Source of the DNA: Schizochytrium sp. TIO01
Lineage: Eukaryota; Sar; Bigyra; Thraustochytrida; Thraustochytriidae
Direction: 5' to 3'
DNA length: 64,000 bases
Assembly: GCA_004764695.1 (NCBI GenBank)
Contig: SMSO01000006.1
Location: 1,736,859-1,800,858 of the forward strand
The number at the start of each line of letters is the position of its first letter. The first letter of the stretch is position 1. Position numbers and translations under genes: made by a program. The notes under the pieces are model-generated. The model was given only the letters and a program-made list of their open reading frames with translations. It did not search any database and was not told the DNA's origin. Below, one piece after another: positions 47,415-61,534 of the stretch.

Positions 47415-49061
47415 CTATTTAAAGGAGTCTCGGATTCGCTTGCGATGAATAGCAAACCCCAGAAGTGTGTTCAGTTCTTTCATTTCTGTGTCCCTGTTTT
47501 TCTTGGTGGTTTTGTCTTGTGAGGAGCGGCCAAAATCGATCAAGTGGGCGGTCTTGGTAGTGGTGTCGATGGCGATATTACGCAGCGCGATGTCGCCATG
47601 GAGCACACCGACCTGGTGCAGCGCGGAAAGTGATGCTCGAATGGCTGTAATTGCCCAGCTACTGTTAGCAAGAATAAGTTCTTTTGTTGCGGTCTCCCCA
47701 GAGAAGGTTGTGGCAATGATGATTCGTTTATGAAATGTGCCGCCGTACACCAAAAAGGGCGCGTGTTTACCTTGGAGCAGGCGCAGGGGGCCAAGGTACA
47801 GCTTAACTTCGTTGAGAAAGAAGGATTTTTCGAACTCATATGTCTCTCTCGCCCAGTCTTTAGAGACCGCCATGGTCTTCACAAAGATATCCCAGTTGAA
47901 GTCTTTGTTTGAAACCCAGGGAATCCAAACCACATAACTTGTGACAAGTCGGTAGTCTTTGGACCATGGCAGCGGCATGAAAAGGTAAGCTTCATCCTTG
48001 AAAGGTAAAACTTCAATAAGATTGCTGCGTAGCTCCTCTATATTTACTGCGAGTTGGTTTAGACCTTTCATGAATTGTAAGGCTGTTTCGCCCACCCTAT
48101 CTTTGAACTTCTCTGTGGCTCTATCACTTATCGAACGACCACCAAATTTTGTCTGGATACGTTCAGAATAAGCCCTGATTTCTGTGCTCGTGCTATTTGA
48201 TCTTGGTCTAAACTTTCCATTGTCAGGATCCCTGGACGCAGTATATATAAAAGCAGCCATTGCCTCGTTGGTGCTTATTACTCTTGCGCCCCCAGTTTCA
48301 GCACCGTAGAAACCACGGGTGATCCGCATGTTACCCTTGTTATCCCGCTTAACAAAATAAGTGAGTTCTACTGATGTCAGAATTGCGTATTTAACCCCGT
48401 GGATAAGCATATTACCATGTAATTGTTCAAGAGCTTGTCTCGGTTGGCCTCTAGATGTAAAAATAGCAATTCCCGCAGCTGCAGCGGCGTTTCGCCTGTC
48501 GGTCCAATTGGGGTTCTCAGACAAGGGCAAAAAATGATTAGGATGTTTAACTTCAACAATAGAGAAGACAGTCTCATTTCTTTGATCATCAATTTTGACC
48601 AAGGTGAGATCAGGCTTGGCTGAAAGGCCGATATCGTCTTCTATGCGTACGATGACTTTAGGAAAATTTGCAACCTCAGTGTGAAGTCCAACAAATGGCC
48701 TGCAGCACCAATTATTAAACAAACTAGCCATTGCATTGGTGTTTCCGCTAATGTTTAGTGGATAGAGCGAGGTTCGAAACGAAGTATTGCGTATTTGCAT
48801 GTTGAGTAAATTTGCACTGAGAAACGGGTTTATAATTTCACTTGTAAAACCCCGCCATAGCTTGAGGGATATGAACTCAAGACCCCATGCCGAAGGTGTC
48901 GCAGCAGTTGATGCATGAACACGAAGCGTAACTTTGAGAAACAGGGGCTTTCTAAGCCCCGCCAAGAGGGGTTCAATGAACTCGGCGAGAACTTTGGCGC
49001 GACCTTCGGCGCGACCTTCGGCGAGGATTGCTTCGTTTTCACTTAAGAGGAACTCGATCAT
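47415..49061 (-). CDS. Crinkler-type protein: PD-(D/E)XK nuclease-like plus protein kinase-like domain
   Basis: A single exon of 548 residues. After a charged N-terminus (EGRAEGRAKVLAEFIEPLL), the middle contains KPDLTLVKIDDQ... then VFSIVEVKHPN, the spaced D...ExK core of a PD-(D/E)XK nuclease fold, followed by an alpha/beta stretch (NAAAAAGIAIFTSRGQPRQALEQL). The C-terminal about 200 residues have a compact kinase-like lobe with LHGDIALRNIAI (HxD...N catalytic loop) and AHLIDFGRSSQD (DFG). This nuclease-kinase pairing is described for the CR (Crinkler) class of eukaryotic proteins, used as effectors in oomycetes and chytrids and present in free-living protists. No signal peptide is visible. 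A Thr-rich upstream frame ends three bases before this start codon (49065-49322), and may be an upstream exon or nothing. Confidence 0.8.
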   Translation of the reverse strand: MIEFLLSENEAILAEGRAEGRAKVLAEFIEPLLAGLRKPLFLKVTLRVHASTAATPSAWGLEFISLKLWRGFTSEIINPFLSANLLNMQIRNTSFRTSLYPLNISGNTNAMASLFNNWCCRPFVGLHTEVANFPKVIVRIEDDIGLSAKPDLTLVKIDDQRNETVFSIVEVKHPNHFLPLSENPNWTDRRNAAAAAGIAIFTSRGQPRQALEQLHGNMLIHGVKYAILTSVELTYFVKRDNKGNMRITRGFYGAETGGARVISTNEAMAAFIYTASRDPDNGKFRPRSNSTSTEIRAYSERIQTKFGGRSISDRATEKFKDRVGETALQFMKGLNQLAVNIEELRSNLIEVLPFKDEAYLFMPLPWSKDYRLVTSYVVWIPWVSNKDFNWDIFVKTMAVSKDWARETYEFEKSFFLNEVKLYLGPLRLLQGKHAPFLVYGGTFHKRIIIATTFSGETATKELILANSSWAITAIRASLSALHQVGVLHGDIALRNIAIDTTTKTAHLIDFGRSSQDKTTKKNRDTEMKELNTLLGFAIHRKRIRDSFK

Positions 49062-49842
49062 TTCTTATGTTGGCTCATCAAACCAATTTTTCTTTCCAGA
49101 TTCGTTGAGGTATTGAAAAACTCGGACTGGTGCATGCAAAACGTAAGCAAGTGGTTGAAGAAGGACAAAGCCTATTGCGACGGTCGTGGACGGTTGCTCG
49201 GCAATAGTGAGTACGAAGGTGGCAGCGACGAAGCCTACACCTCGGACGATAGCGGTGGTGGTGGTAGTGGTAGTGGTGGGGAACCGTGGCGGAGATGCTA
49301 CAGTAGTGACTTGGCAGAACATCCTCGATGCTGCACAGTTTAGGTCCTATGGCGAAGCAGATCCCGGGGAGGCCAACGCCGACGAAGTGTCCTTAGGAAA
49401 GACTAAAACCAGAGGCTGAGGCCTTGAGTTCAATATTCATGAATTAAAATGTGATCAAAGACAGTTTCGCTTAGAATTTGATCAGCAGATACCACAGAAG
49501 TGCATCCTAAAGCCAGAGATGTTGTGCTTCTAAGAACATTTAAAGAAGCGAGAGAATAGTCTGCTTCTACTTTTACCACGATACTTTAGACACACAAACA
49601 ATTCGTGACAGGTAGAATGAAGCTTTTCACAATATCAGTAAATTTCTGATATTTGTCTCTAAACTTGTATCATAGTAAGTAGGATTTGTGCATGACAATA
49701 TTGAGCTATTGTAACGCTTGGTAGTAGCAAATTTCATTTTAAGCAAGAACGATCAAACCTTGCTCTTACCCAAGCCTAGGCATCTACACAAAAAGCACAA
49801 TGCACCTAAAGCTTAGTTACTAAAATCATTTTTTAAAAGTTT
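49062..49842. other. Spacer with two overlapping short ORFs
   Basis: Plus and minus frames at 49.06-49.34 kb are both open because of a GGT/ACC-type repeat at about 49253-49280. Neither resembles a known protein. The rest is AT-rich. Confidence 0.45.
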
Positions 49843-52800
49843 TCACAGTTTAAACTCTGGGCCAACGATGTCTGGCGTTAGCAGCGGCACAAGCTGCTGT
49901 TCGAGAGCATGTCCAAGATTTTCATCTTGAATATTCGCATTCCAGTACTCGTGTAGGCGTTCTGCGCGTAACAACTGCCACGCCTCACGAACCTGCTCGA
50001 ATGACTCAGCGAAATATGACTTATTATTGCTAAGATTTCTTGAGCAGACTAGCACATGAGCATGACAAGCTTGTGAATCCTGAGAACTAAACTCAAGACA
50101 CCAAGCGCAGAAACTATGACCACAACCATCATTACCACACTTTACAGCGCAACAACCGTCAAAATCGTGTACACATGCCTTGCAGTTCGGACAACATGTG
50201 CTCAAGATCTTCTCTTGAATATGTAGTAAATGCCGCTGTGCGTCGCGATTCTGTCCATCTGCATGCAAAGCTTCTGCTATGCGCCTTTGGATCTCTTGCT
50301 CAGCCCAAACTGCTGCTTCATTTTCTGCCTTCGTCTTCGCAATCAACAAAAGATGATTTAAAGCACTTGGTGCAAGACGAGTGATTTCTTGACCTGATAT
50401 TCTTCCAACACATTCAGGTTTCATGCACTCCATCGTTCCATCAGCATCGACTCTTACGTTAGCTAGTGGCTGTGCCGCCGCTTCTATTGCAGATTCGATA
50501 CAGTCTCTGCAAAGGAAGTCTCCCTCCTCGCAGCTCGTGCCTTCGGAAAGCTGATGCTCCTCCATGCATACTAGACATATCTTGAGAGGGATCTTAGGAG
50601 CTCCAAAAGCTTCATGTTGGAGTGCTTGGCGAGCAGTTGGACGCTGACCAGGATCTGTTGCGGTAAGAGCATCGATAAGTGTCTGCATCGCAGCAGTCCG
50701 TTCAGTGTGATACAGCTCCTTTAAGCTTACACCCACGGAATACATGTCCATCGCTGTTTCAAACTTATAAACAGGCCCATTCTGCAACTCGGGGGCAAGA
50801 TACTTTGGCGTTGCTTGAAGTGATGTGTACGTTGCAGTGTAGTCTGCAACCTTAATTCCGTCGAAATCGCCGATTAATGGTGTCCCGTTGCTTGTGAGGA
50901 AAATGTTTTCTGGTTTGATGTCACAATGCACAATGCCGTGGGTATGTAAATCCGCCATACCGATGAGCAGGCCCATAGCAAGTCGGTCGCGCGCTGCTTT
51001 GCCTTCGTTAGGATGAGACTCAATCCACTTGGCGAGGTCACCTTGCTCGTAGAAAGGCATGACAATACAGCCACGCGGTGCTCGATGAGTCATGTCCACA
51101 AAAGCACCAGTGATACGGATCACGTGCTGAGAAACAACTTTGCCCAGATTGGCAACTTGTTTGTAGAAGGTTTTGGATTGACTTGTATGCCCAAGCTGAA
51201 ACTGTTTGAGAACTAGAGTTCTGCCATCTCCATCAAGAACCTTCTGGACAGTCTTACCTCCTCTGGAAGCTAGGAGTTCTCCAACAGGCTTGAAGTATGA
51301 AATCTCGACGTTCGCCAGCCAAAGATCAGAACAAGCTACTTCAAAAACACCCTCTGCGCTTATGTGAAGCTTTTTCAGCCAGGCTCTATCTTGCAGTAGC
51401 TCAGGATAATGTTCCTGCGCATGTTGCAGAGTTTCAGCAAGCTTATGACGAAAGGCTTTGCTAAGCTCGATAGGATTGCCTTGAGAGAGAATGAGCTCTT
51501 GTTCATTGATTCGATCCCTAAAATATGCTCGAACCTCCTCGTCCAAGTCCTCTGTTTCAAGTTCTTTGGCTTTCTTTAGACTTTCTGTGGCTTTCCTCGA
51601 CTTGTCAAGTTTCTGGTATAGCTCCTCAACATCTGAGGTACTTGGCTTTCCTAGACCCAGTACTACATAGTCATGCAGTTCAGAGATCTCTTGTGGCGTG
51701 CACTTGCTCGCTCCATTCAACACAGCACTTGCAGAGTTATTTTCCAAACGAACAAATGTTGAACTTATCGCGCAAAGTATTCTGGACAATGGGCCACTAA
51801 GTGTATCTCCTTGTAGAACTTCGAGCTCTTCCTGGAGAGCACTCTCCAGTTTAGATAATTCGGGTTCTAGCTTCATGGCCTGCTCAGGTGTCATGCTCTT
51901 GGGACCCGATAATTTATCACCAAGTTCTAGATCAGACAATTGAGAGAGGGCGCGTTTTTCAGCTTGTTGGCTTTGCTCGCCAACGTTGTTTGGTCTGTTT
52001 TCTCCGTTCTTCTTGTATTCTTCGACGCACCTGGCAGCCTGCACAACGAGTTCTCGGCACTGTTGGAAACCATCTGCGCTTGTCTCTTCAGTGACTGGTG
52101 CAAGATTGATATTTAAAAATAGTACCAAACTTTCAACTCTCACTTTGAATTCGCGCACTACATCCTCATCACTTTCGCAAAGGTTTGCACAAACCCATGG
52201 GTACACGGCCTGCAAAAGTGAATGCAGGTGCCTCCGTTCGGCGTTCCGCTTTTCGATGAGGCTGGGCAAGTCATTTGCAGAGCTTGCACGAATCTGGCCT
52301 TGTAGTGCGTCAAGACTCTCTTTGGAGTTCTTGATGTCAGCGGAAACCTGTCGCAACTTCACTTGGGCAAGGTAGTCCTGAATCGCCGGCCCTAAGAATT
52401 CCTCAAGCAAGGCAATCCCAGTCTGCAGGGAGTTTTCTCTGACCCCGCCTCGGTCCGCGCGCAAGTCCGAGACTTCCTTGGCAAGCCGTACCACATTAGC
52501 GAAACGCACGTTCGCTCTATCCGTCAAATCTCTGAGGTGAACAAAAAGACGTAAACAAACGAGCAAAGTGATGTTGAAGTAGCAGCAGAAGCAGAAGCAA
52601 AAGTTAGGATTTCCCTCTATCTCAACAACACAGTTCGTGGAATGAATGACCACAATCCCAAACAAAGAAATCATATGAACTTACCCAAATATGTCCTCCC
52701 AAAGAGAACGCACCCTTTCGAACAATTTTTTAAAAGACAAATATGCATAGAAACTGCATTTTGTCAACGAATGAATAAACGAATGAAAGAGAATAAAAGC

Positions 52801-54847
52801 GCTTGTTAGAATAACGATAAACGCATCTAAAGATGGTCTCGCAAGTCCACGGAGAGACAGAAACAACCAGCGAAGCCACAGAGAGAATTCACGGAGACAT
52901 AGAAAGAACCACAGAGAGAATTCACGGAGACACAGAAGGAACCACCGAAGCCATAGAGAGAACCACCGAAGCCAAGGCTCTGCACTATCAAATCCCATGG
53001 AGATGCAGGAATGAATGTCTGAGGAGGAACTAATGTACTCTCCAGGAGAACACACCCTTTCGAACAATTGTTTGGGAGTCAAAGACTTCCAACCATAGAA
53101 ACTGCGTTTTGTAAACGAATGAATTAACGAATGGATTGTTAGAAAAGCGATGAACACATTTAAAGACGGCCTCGCAAGTCCATGGAGGCACAGAGAGAAC
53201 CAGCGAAGGGAAGGCTCTGTGCAAGCTGGGGAAAGCAGCAGAGGGAACAGAACTTACTAGATTTGAACAGAAGGACATGTTTTATGCAAAGACTTTGCGA
53301 CGGCCTTTGCACCCTCATTGCCAATCTTGTTATCCTGAAGACTGTGAGTGTAAACAATGAGTTCATTTGTTGTCAGGGGAGACAGTTCCAGGCAAATAGT
53401 TAGCGCTCTTTTTCCCTTGTTTTATTCTTTTATTTTCTTTTTTCTTTTTTAAATTAATTAAATAAAAAAAAATCGCAGGAGAAGTCATCTTCTTCTACTT
53501 CTGGCCCTCATTTAGTATAGACAGACTTCCTCTTTTCCTTCCTTCTTCTCTTAATTTCCAAACTATCCAACTACAAAGTTGTAGCAGTAATTTCCTACCC
53601 CAAAGAAAGGTTAAAAAAAGAAAAGAAAGAGGAACCGTAGTACTATCTATAAAACGAGGCTGCCGACGGCTTTCTATGGAAGATTCCACAAACGTACAAC
53701 AATTGTTGAAGGTTCTTGCATCCCTCGAGTGCGTCTGCGACGGCCTTTGCGCCCTCATCGCCAATGTTGTTCTTATGAAGACTGTGAGTATAAACAATGA
53801 GTCGATTTGTTGTCGGGAAAGACAGCTTCAGTCAGTGATTCTATTGATCCTCTCTTTTTTTCTTCAAAATGACTAATAACCACGTCTTCTTCTTCTCCTT
53901 TCGTATTTTATCCCCTTTCTCTTGAAAAGAAAAGAGGTCTCTTCCTTTCTAAACTACGTTTCAATTCCTTTCCACTCGAATCATCATTAAAAAGAAAGAA
54001 AGAAAGAAAGAAAGAAAGGAAGAGAGAAACTAGGGTACCTATACCTTTTCGGGGATGATTCCACTAACGTACCACAAACGTTGAAGGTTCTTGCATCCCT
54101 CGAGTGCCTTTGCGACGACCTTTGCGCCTTCGTCGCCAATTCCATTTCCCCAAAGCCTGTGAGTATAAATATATAAGTTTTATTCGTTATCAGGAAAGGC
54201 AGCTCAGGTCAGTGATTCTATTGATCCTCTTTTACTTTCTTCAAAATGCCTAACAACAGCTCTTCTTCTTCATCTTCTGCTTTCGCATTAAATAAAGACA
54301 CTAGTAGTAGACTTCCTTTATTCCTTGTTCTTAATTTTACTTTCCAACAACTTAGGTACACTCAACAGAAGCAGTGTTTCGTTTTGGTGCCTTTTTAACA
54401 CAAAAAGAAAGCAAGCAAGAAAGAGAAAGAAAGGAAGAAAGAGAGGAACCGTAGTAGGTAGATAGGTACTACCTATTACGAGGCTACCTATGGCTTTCCG
54501 TGGATAATCAGATTCCATCCACCAACGTACTCTAAAGTTTTAAGGTTCTTGCACCCCTCGAGCATCTTTGCGACGGCCTTTGCGCCCTCATCGCCAACGT
54601 CATCTCCACCAAGCCTGTGTTTGTTTGTTGGTGAACCAGTGAGAGGAAGTATGTATGCCATTTCCAACTTCGTTAGTGCCACTACAAGTACAAAACAATT
54701 CTTCTTCTACAAACCAAACCAGCTTGCTTTCTACAACACATCGATCACACGATGCCCCTTCTTCTGTCTCCTCCTCTCTCGATCGTGTACTTACTTTATC
54801 TCCGTCGTGTCTTCTCTGATGTCCTTAATTTCGTTTGCCTTAGTCAT
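49843..54847 (-). CDS. LRR - coiled-coil - protein kinase - RBR (RING/IBR) fusion protein, 8 exons
   Basis: Exons: 54847-54795, 54614-54531, 54156-54073, 53781-53698, 53341-53258, 53101-53039, 52753-52685, 52531-49843. All joins are phase 2 and in frame (1069 aa). Exon 1 encodes MTKANEIKDIREDTTEI. Exons 2-5 are each exactly 84 bp and one ribonuclease-inhibitor-type LRR (for example LHKNNIGDEGAKAVADALEG). Exon 8 starts with coiled-coil-rich sequence, then a kinase-like domain: lysine in TLVLKQF, HCDIKPENIF (about residue 709), GDFDGIKV in place of DFG, and YLAPEL. From about 826 come CLVCMEEHQLSEG, later Cys pairs, and a RING2-like CPNC...FDGCCAVKC...FCAWC (about 952), with the Cys position that is catalytic in RBR E3 ligases. 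A sensor-kinase-ubiquitin ligase role is inference. Exons 6 and 7 are the least certain joins. Confidence 0.83.
52685..53160 (-). repeat. Degenerate tandem duplication containing small exons 6 and 7
   Basis: Two copies of about 350 bp share a CAG-T-TTC-TAT acceptor, an LFERV coding segment and the flanking sequence around GATGGTCTCGCAAGTCCA or its variant. Their 3' halves differ, and only the 52.7-kb copy ends in a GTAAGT donor. Between them lie GGTTCTTTC-type purine/pyrimidine short repeats. Confidence 0.7.
53989..54018. repeat. (GAAA)n microsatellite within an intron
   Basis: A run of AAAG/GAAA units in the intron between LRR exons at 54073-54156 and 53698-53781 of the minus-strand gene. 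Confidence 0.85.
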
Positions 54848-55014
54848 CGTGTTGCAGCAGTGAGTGTCACCTTTGACGGATGGAGTAAACGAACTGATCA
54901 ATCGCGTTGATTGTCTTTGCTTTGTCTTTGCTTTGGCGCTCGAAAGAGAGAGAGATAGAGTAGTTTGAGTCTATGCTCGCGCTGCTGATCAAGAATGGAG
55001 ACTTCTGATTTCTT

Positions 55015-55045
<31 letters not shown>

Positions 55046-55047
55046 GT

Positions 55048-55087
<40 letters not shown>

Positions 55088-55852
55088 AAGGAGGATCGGG
55101 CGGACTCCTCGCGATGCCTCGCAAGTGCCTCTGCAGACCAACCTCGCCCACGAGCAACGAATGCGTGGACGGGGGTGGCGCTTGAGAGGTCGCGGGGGCG
55201 TGGATATCGTGCGCGCGAGCTGCCTCGTATTGCGAGTTTGCAAGGATGGCTTGCTTTGGCGAGAGTAATAGGTTGGAGTTAATGATAGTTGCATATGCAG
55301 GTTGAGTGCTCCATACGTGTCCTCTGATGTTTTCGAAAATCCAATAATCCATCAAGCCAATTTTTTCTGAGAGCGCAAGGTGTGAAAATGGAGTTTGCAC
55401 TTGAAGAAAGACGAGGAGGCAAAGCAGAAATTGAAAGGGGGGCTCTCTCACTGTGATTGTGGAGATTAACTGTTCGAGCTAATGTTTTAATAGTTATTGT
55501 TGCAGAGTAGCTTGTGCAGTGGAGCGTGCAGAGGTAGTCGGACAAGGATGGTGAACTCTCGAGAAAGCGAAAGAGGATAATATTGCAGGATGAATGTATT
55601 ATGTTGGGCAGGAGAGCTAGATAAGGTGAGTTGAGGTGAGGCGAGGCTAGACACTTCGTGGTATAATATTTCAATAGGTATATGATAAAAATTAAGTCGG
55701 GTTATTGCAGCAAAAGAAGGAGATTGAGTTTTGATTGCCATCGCGTATTGTATAACGAGTAGTAGGCAAACAAAAAAAAGGGAGAAAAAAGTTGTGACTT
55801 GAACCGTGGAGTTGCTTTCTTATCGTGGTAAGTTAAAAAATAAAAGGAAAAA
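54848..55852. other. Upstream region of the minus-strand LRR gene, with a compound triplet repeat
   Basis: One kilobase without a supported gene. It holds a (TTC)n run at about 55009-55045 immediately followed by an (AGC)n run at about 55047-55083. These give long but low-complexity open frames (poly-Leu, poly-Arg, poly-Ala, poly-Phe) on both strands, which I do not call genes. Confidence 0.55.
55009..55083. repeat. Compound (TTC)n-(AGC)n trinucleotide repeat
   Basis: About 12 TTC units then about 12 AGC units, separated by a few bases. Confidence 0.95.
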
Positions 55853-55970
55853 ACATTCAACACCGGGGCTTCGCATGCAGTCCCCTATCATACTACTGAC
55901 CCGGCCCTACGCGACTTTACTTCTCAGTGCGAATGAGATGAGGTGTTACCCGCGTGGTATGATCGAATGT
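55853..55970 (-). rRNA. 5S ribosomal RNA, copy 1 (complete)
   Basis: On the minus strand the 118-base segment starts ACATTCGATCATACCAC and ends GGTGTTGAATGT. It has the 5S hallmarks: CATACCAC near the 5' end, CACCTCATCTCAT, GAGAAGTAAAG, GGGCCGGGTCAGTAGTATGATAGGGGAC and GAAGCCCCGGTGTTG. Terminal ACATTC pairs with GAATGT (helix I), ACGCG with CGCGT (helix II), CTCA with TGAG (helix III) and GGGG with CCCC (helix IV/V). A T-run follows directly and can serve as RNA polymerase III terminator. The conserved boxes in GAAGTAAAG...GGGTCAGTAG correspond to the internal control region. The assignment rests on pattern memory and pairing, not a search. Confidence 0.87.
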
Positions 55971-55989
55971 GCGGTTAAATAGGTGCATA

Positions 55990-56000
55990 CTCAATATATA
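55990..56000 (-). promoter_or_regulatory. TATA-like element upstream of 5S copy 1
   Basis: The stretch TATATATTGA lies about 20-30 bases upstream of the 5S start. The same element is present at the same distance upstream of copy 2 (about 56152-56161). Several protist and plant 5S genes carry such an upstream TATA. Confidence 0.5.
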
Positions 56001-56019
56001 CATAGTATTGAATGGGTTG

Positions 56020-56131
56020 AACACCGGGGCTTCGCATGCAGTCCCCTATCATACTACTGACCCGGCCCTACGCGACTTTACTTCTCAGTGCGAATGAGAT
56101 GAGGTGTTACCCGCGTGGTATGATCGAATGT
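56020..56131 (-). pseudogene. 5S ribosomal RNA, copy 2 (3' end lost)
   Basis: Identical to copy 1 from the 5' end to the GGTGTT near the 3' end, with a period of 161 bases. The terminal GAATGT that closes helix I and the T-run terminator are missing; the sequence instead runs straight into the upstream flank of copy 1 (AACCCATTC). Transcripts could read through into copy 1, or the copy is dead. Confidence 0.75.
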
Positions 56132-56595
56132 GCGATTAAATAGGTGCATACTCAATATATACATAGTATTGAATGGGTTGTTGTTTCTATGACTATCTAG
56201 TTTATATTAGGTAGTACTAAGGGATAGTACTGCTAGAACCTCTGGAGCAATATCACTGCAAAAGATATTTTAGGCCGAGGCTCTAGGAAATAGTAATAGT
56301 CTTGAAAGAGCGAGAAAGAAAGGTGGTCAAGCACCGAGGCTGAGTAGGCAAGGTTAGGTTCAAACTAGTAAAATATCCTTTTACCTCGAGAGCACTAAGA
56401 AGCATCTCCTTCTTAGGGAAAACCATAATAACTCAGTAAGTCAGACCATGTGTGCAGAACCCGGTCATCGACTTGCAGCTTTACGTCCAGCAGGTTCGAA
56501 ACCTTCTGCAACGACTGGGACTGTGCCACGAGCTTAGCTGAAAAGGCACACGCACGCCCCCGCTACTTAAGGTATAGATCGTTACTTGCTGCGCG
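56132..56595. other. Upstream region of the plus-strand LRR gene
   Basis: 460 bases with the 5S upstream flank, a TAGGTAGTACTA motif at about 56205 and GC-richer DNA near the LRR gene start. Nothing else recognised. Confidence 0.5.

Positions 56596-61534
<4,939 letters not shown>

Noticed and set aside
49065-49343. Overlapping ORFs on both strands just upstream of the Crinkler-type gene
   Set aside because: Both are held open by a GGT/ACC repeat; neither has domain features, though an upstream exon of the Crinkler-type gene remains possible.
54867-55451. Minus-strand 194-codon ORF with poly-Leu and poly-Arg
   Set aside because: Its length comes from the AGC and TTC triplet repeats; the flanks show no family features and the other strand is equally open.
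56480-56510. GGTTCGAAACC, an exact tRNA B-box match
   Set aside because: No A-box at proper distance, T-stem imperfect and no acceptor stem pairing; judged chance.
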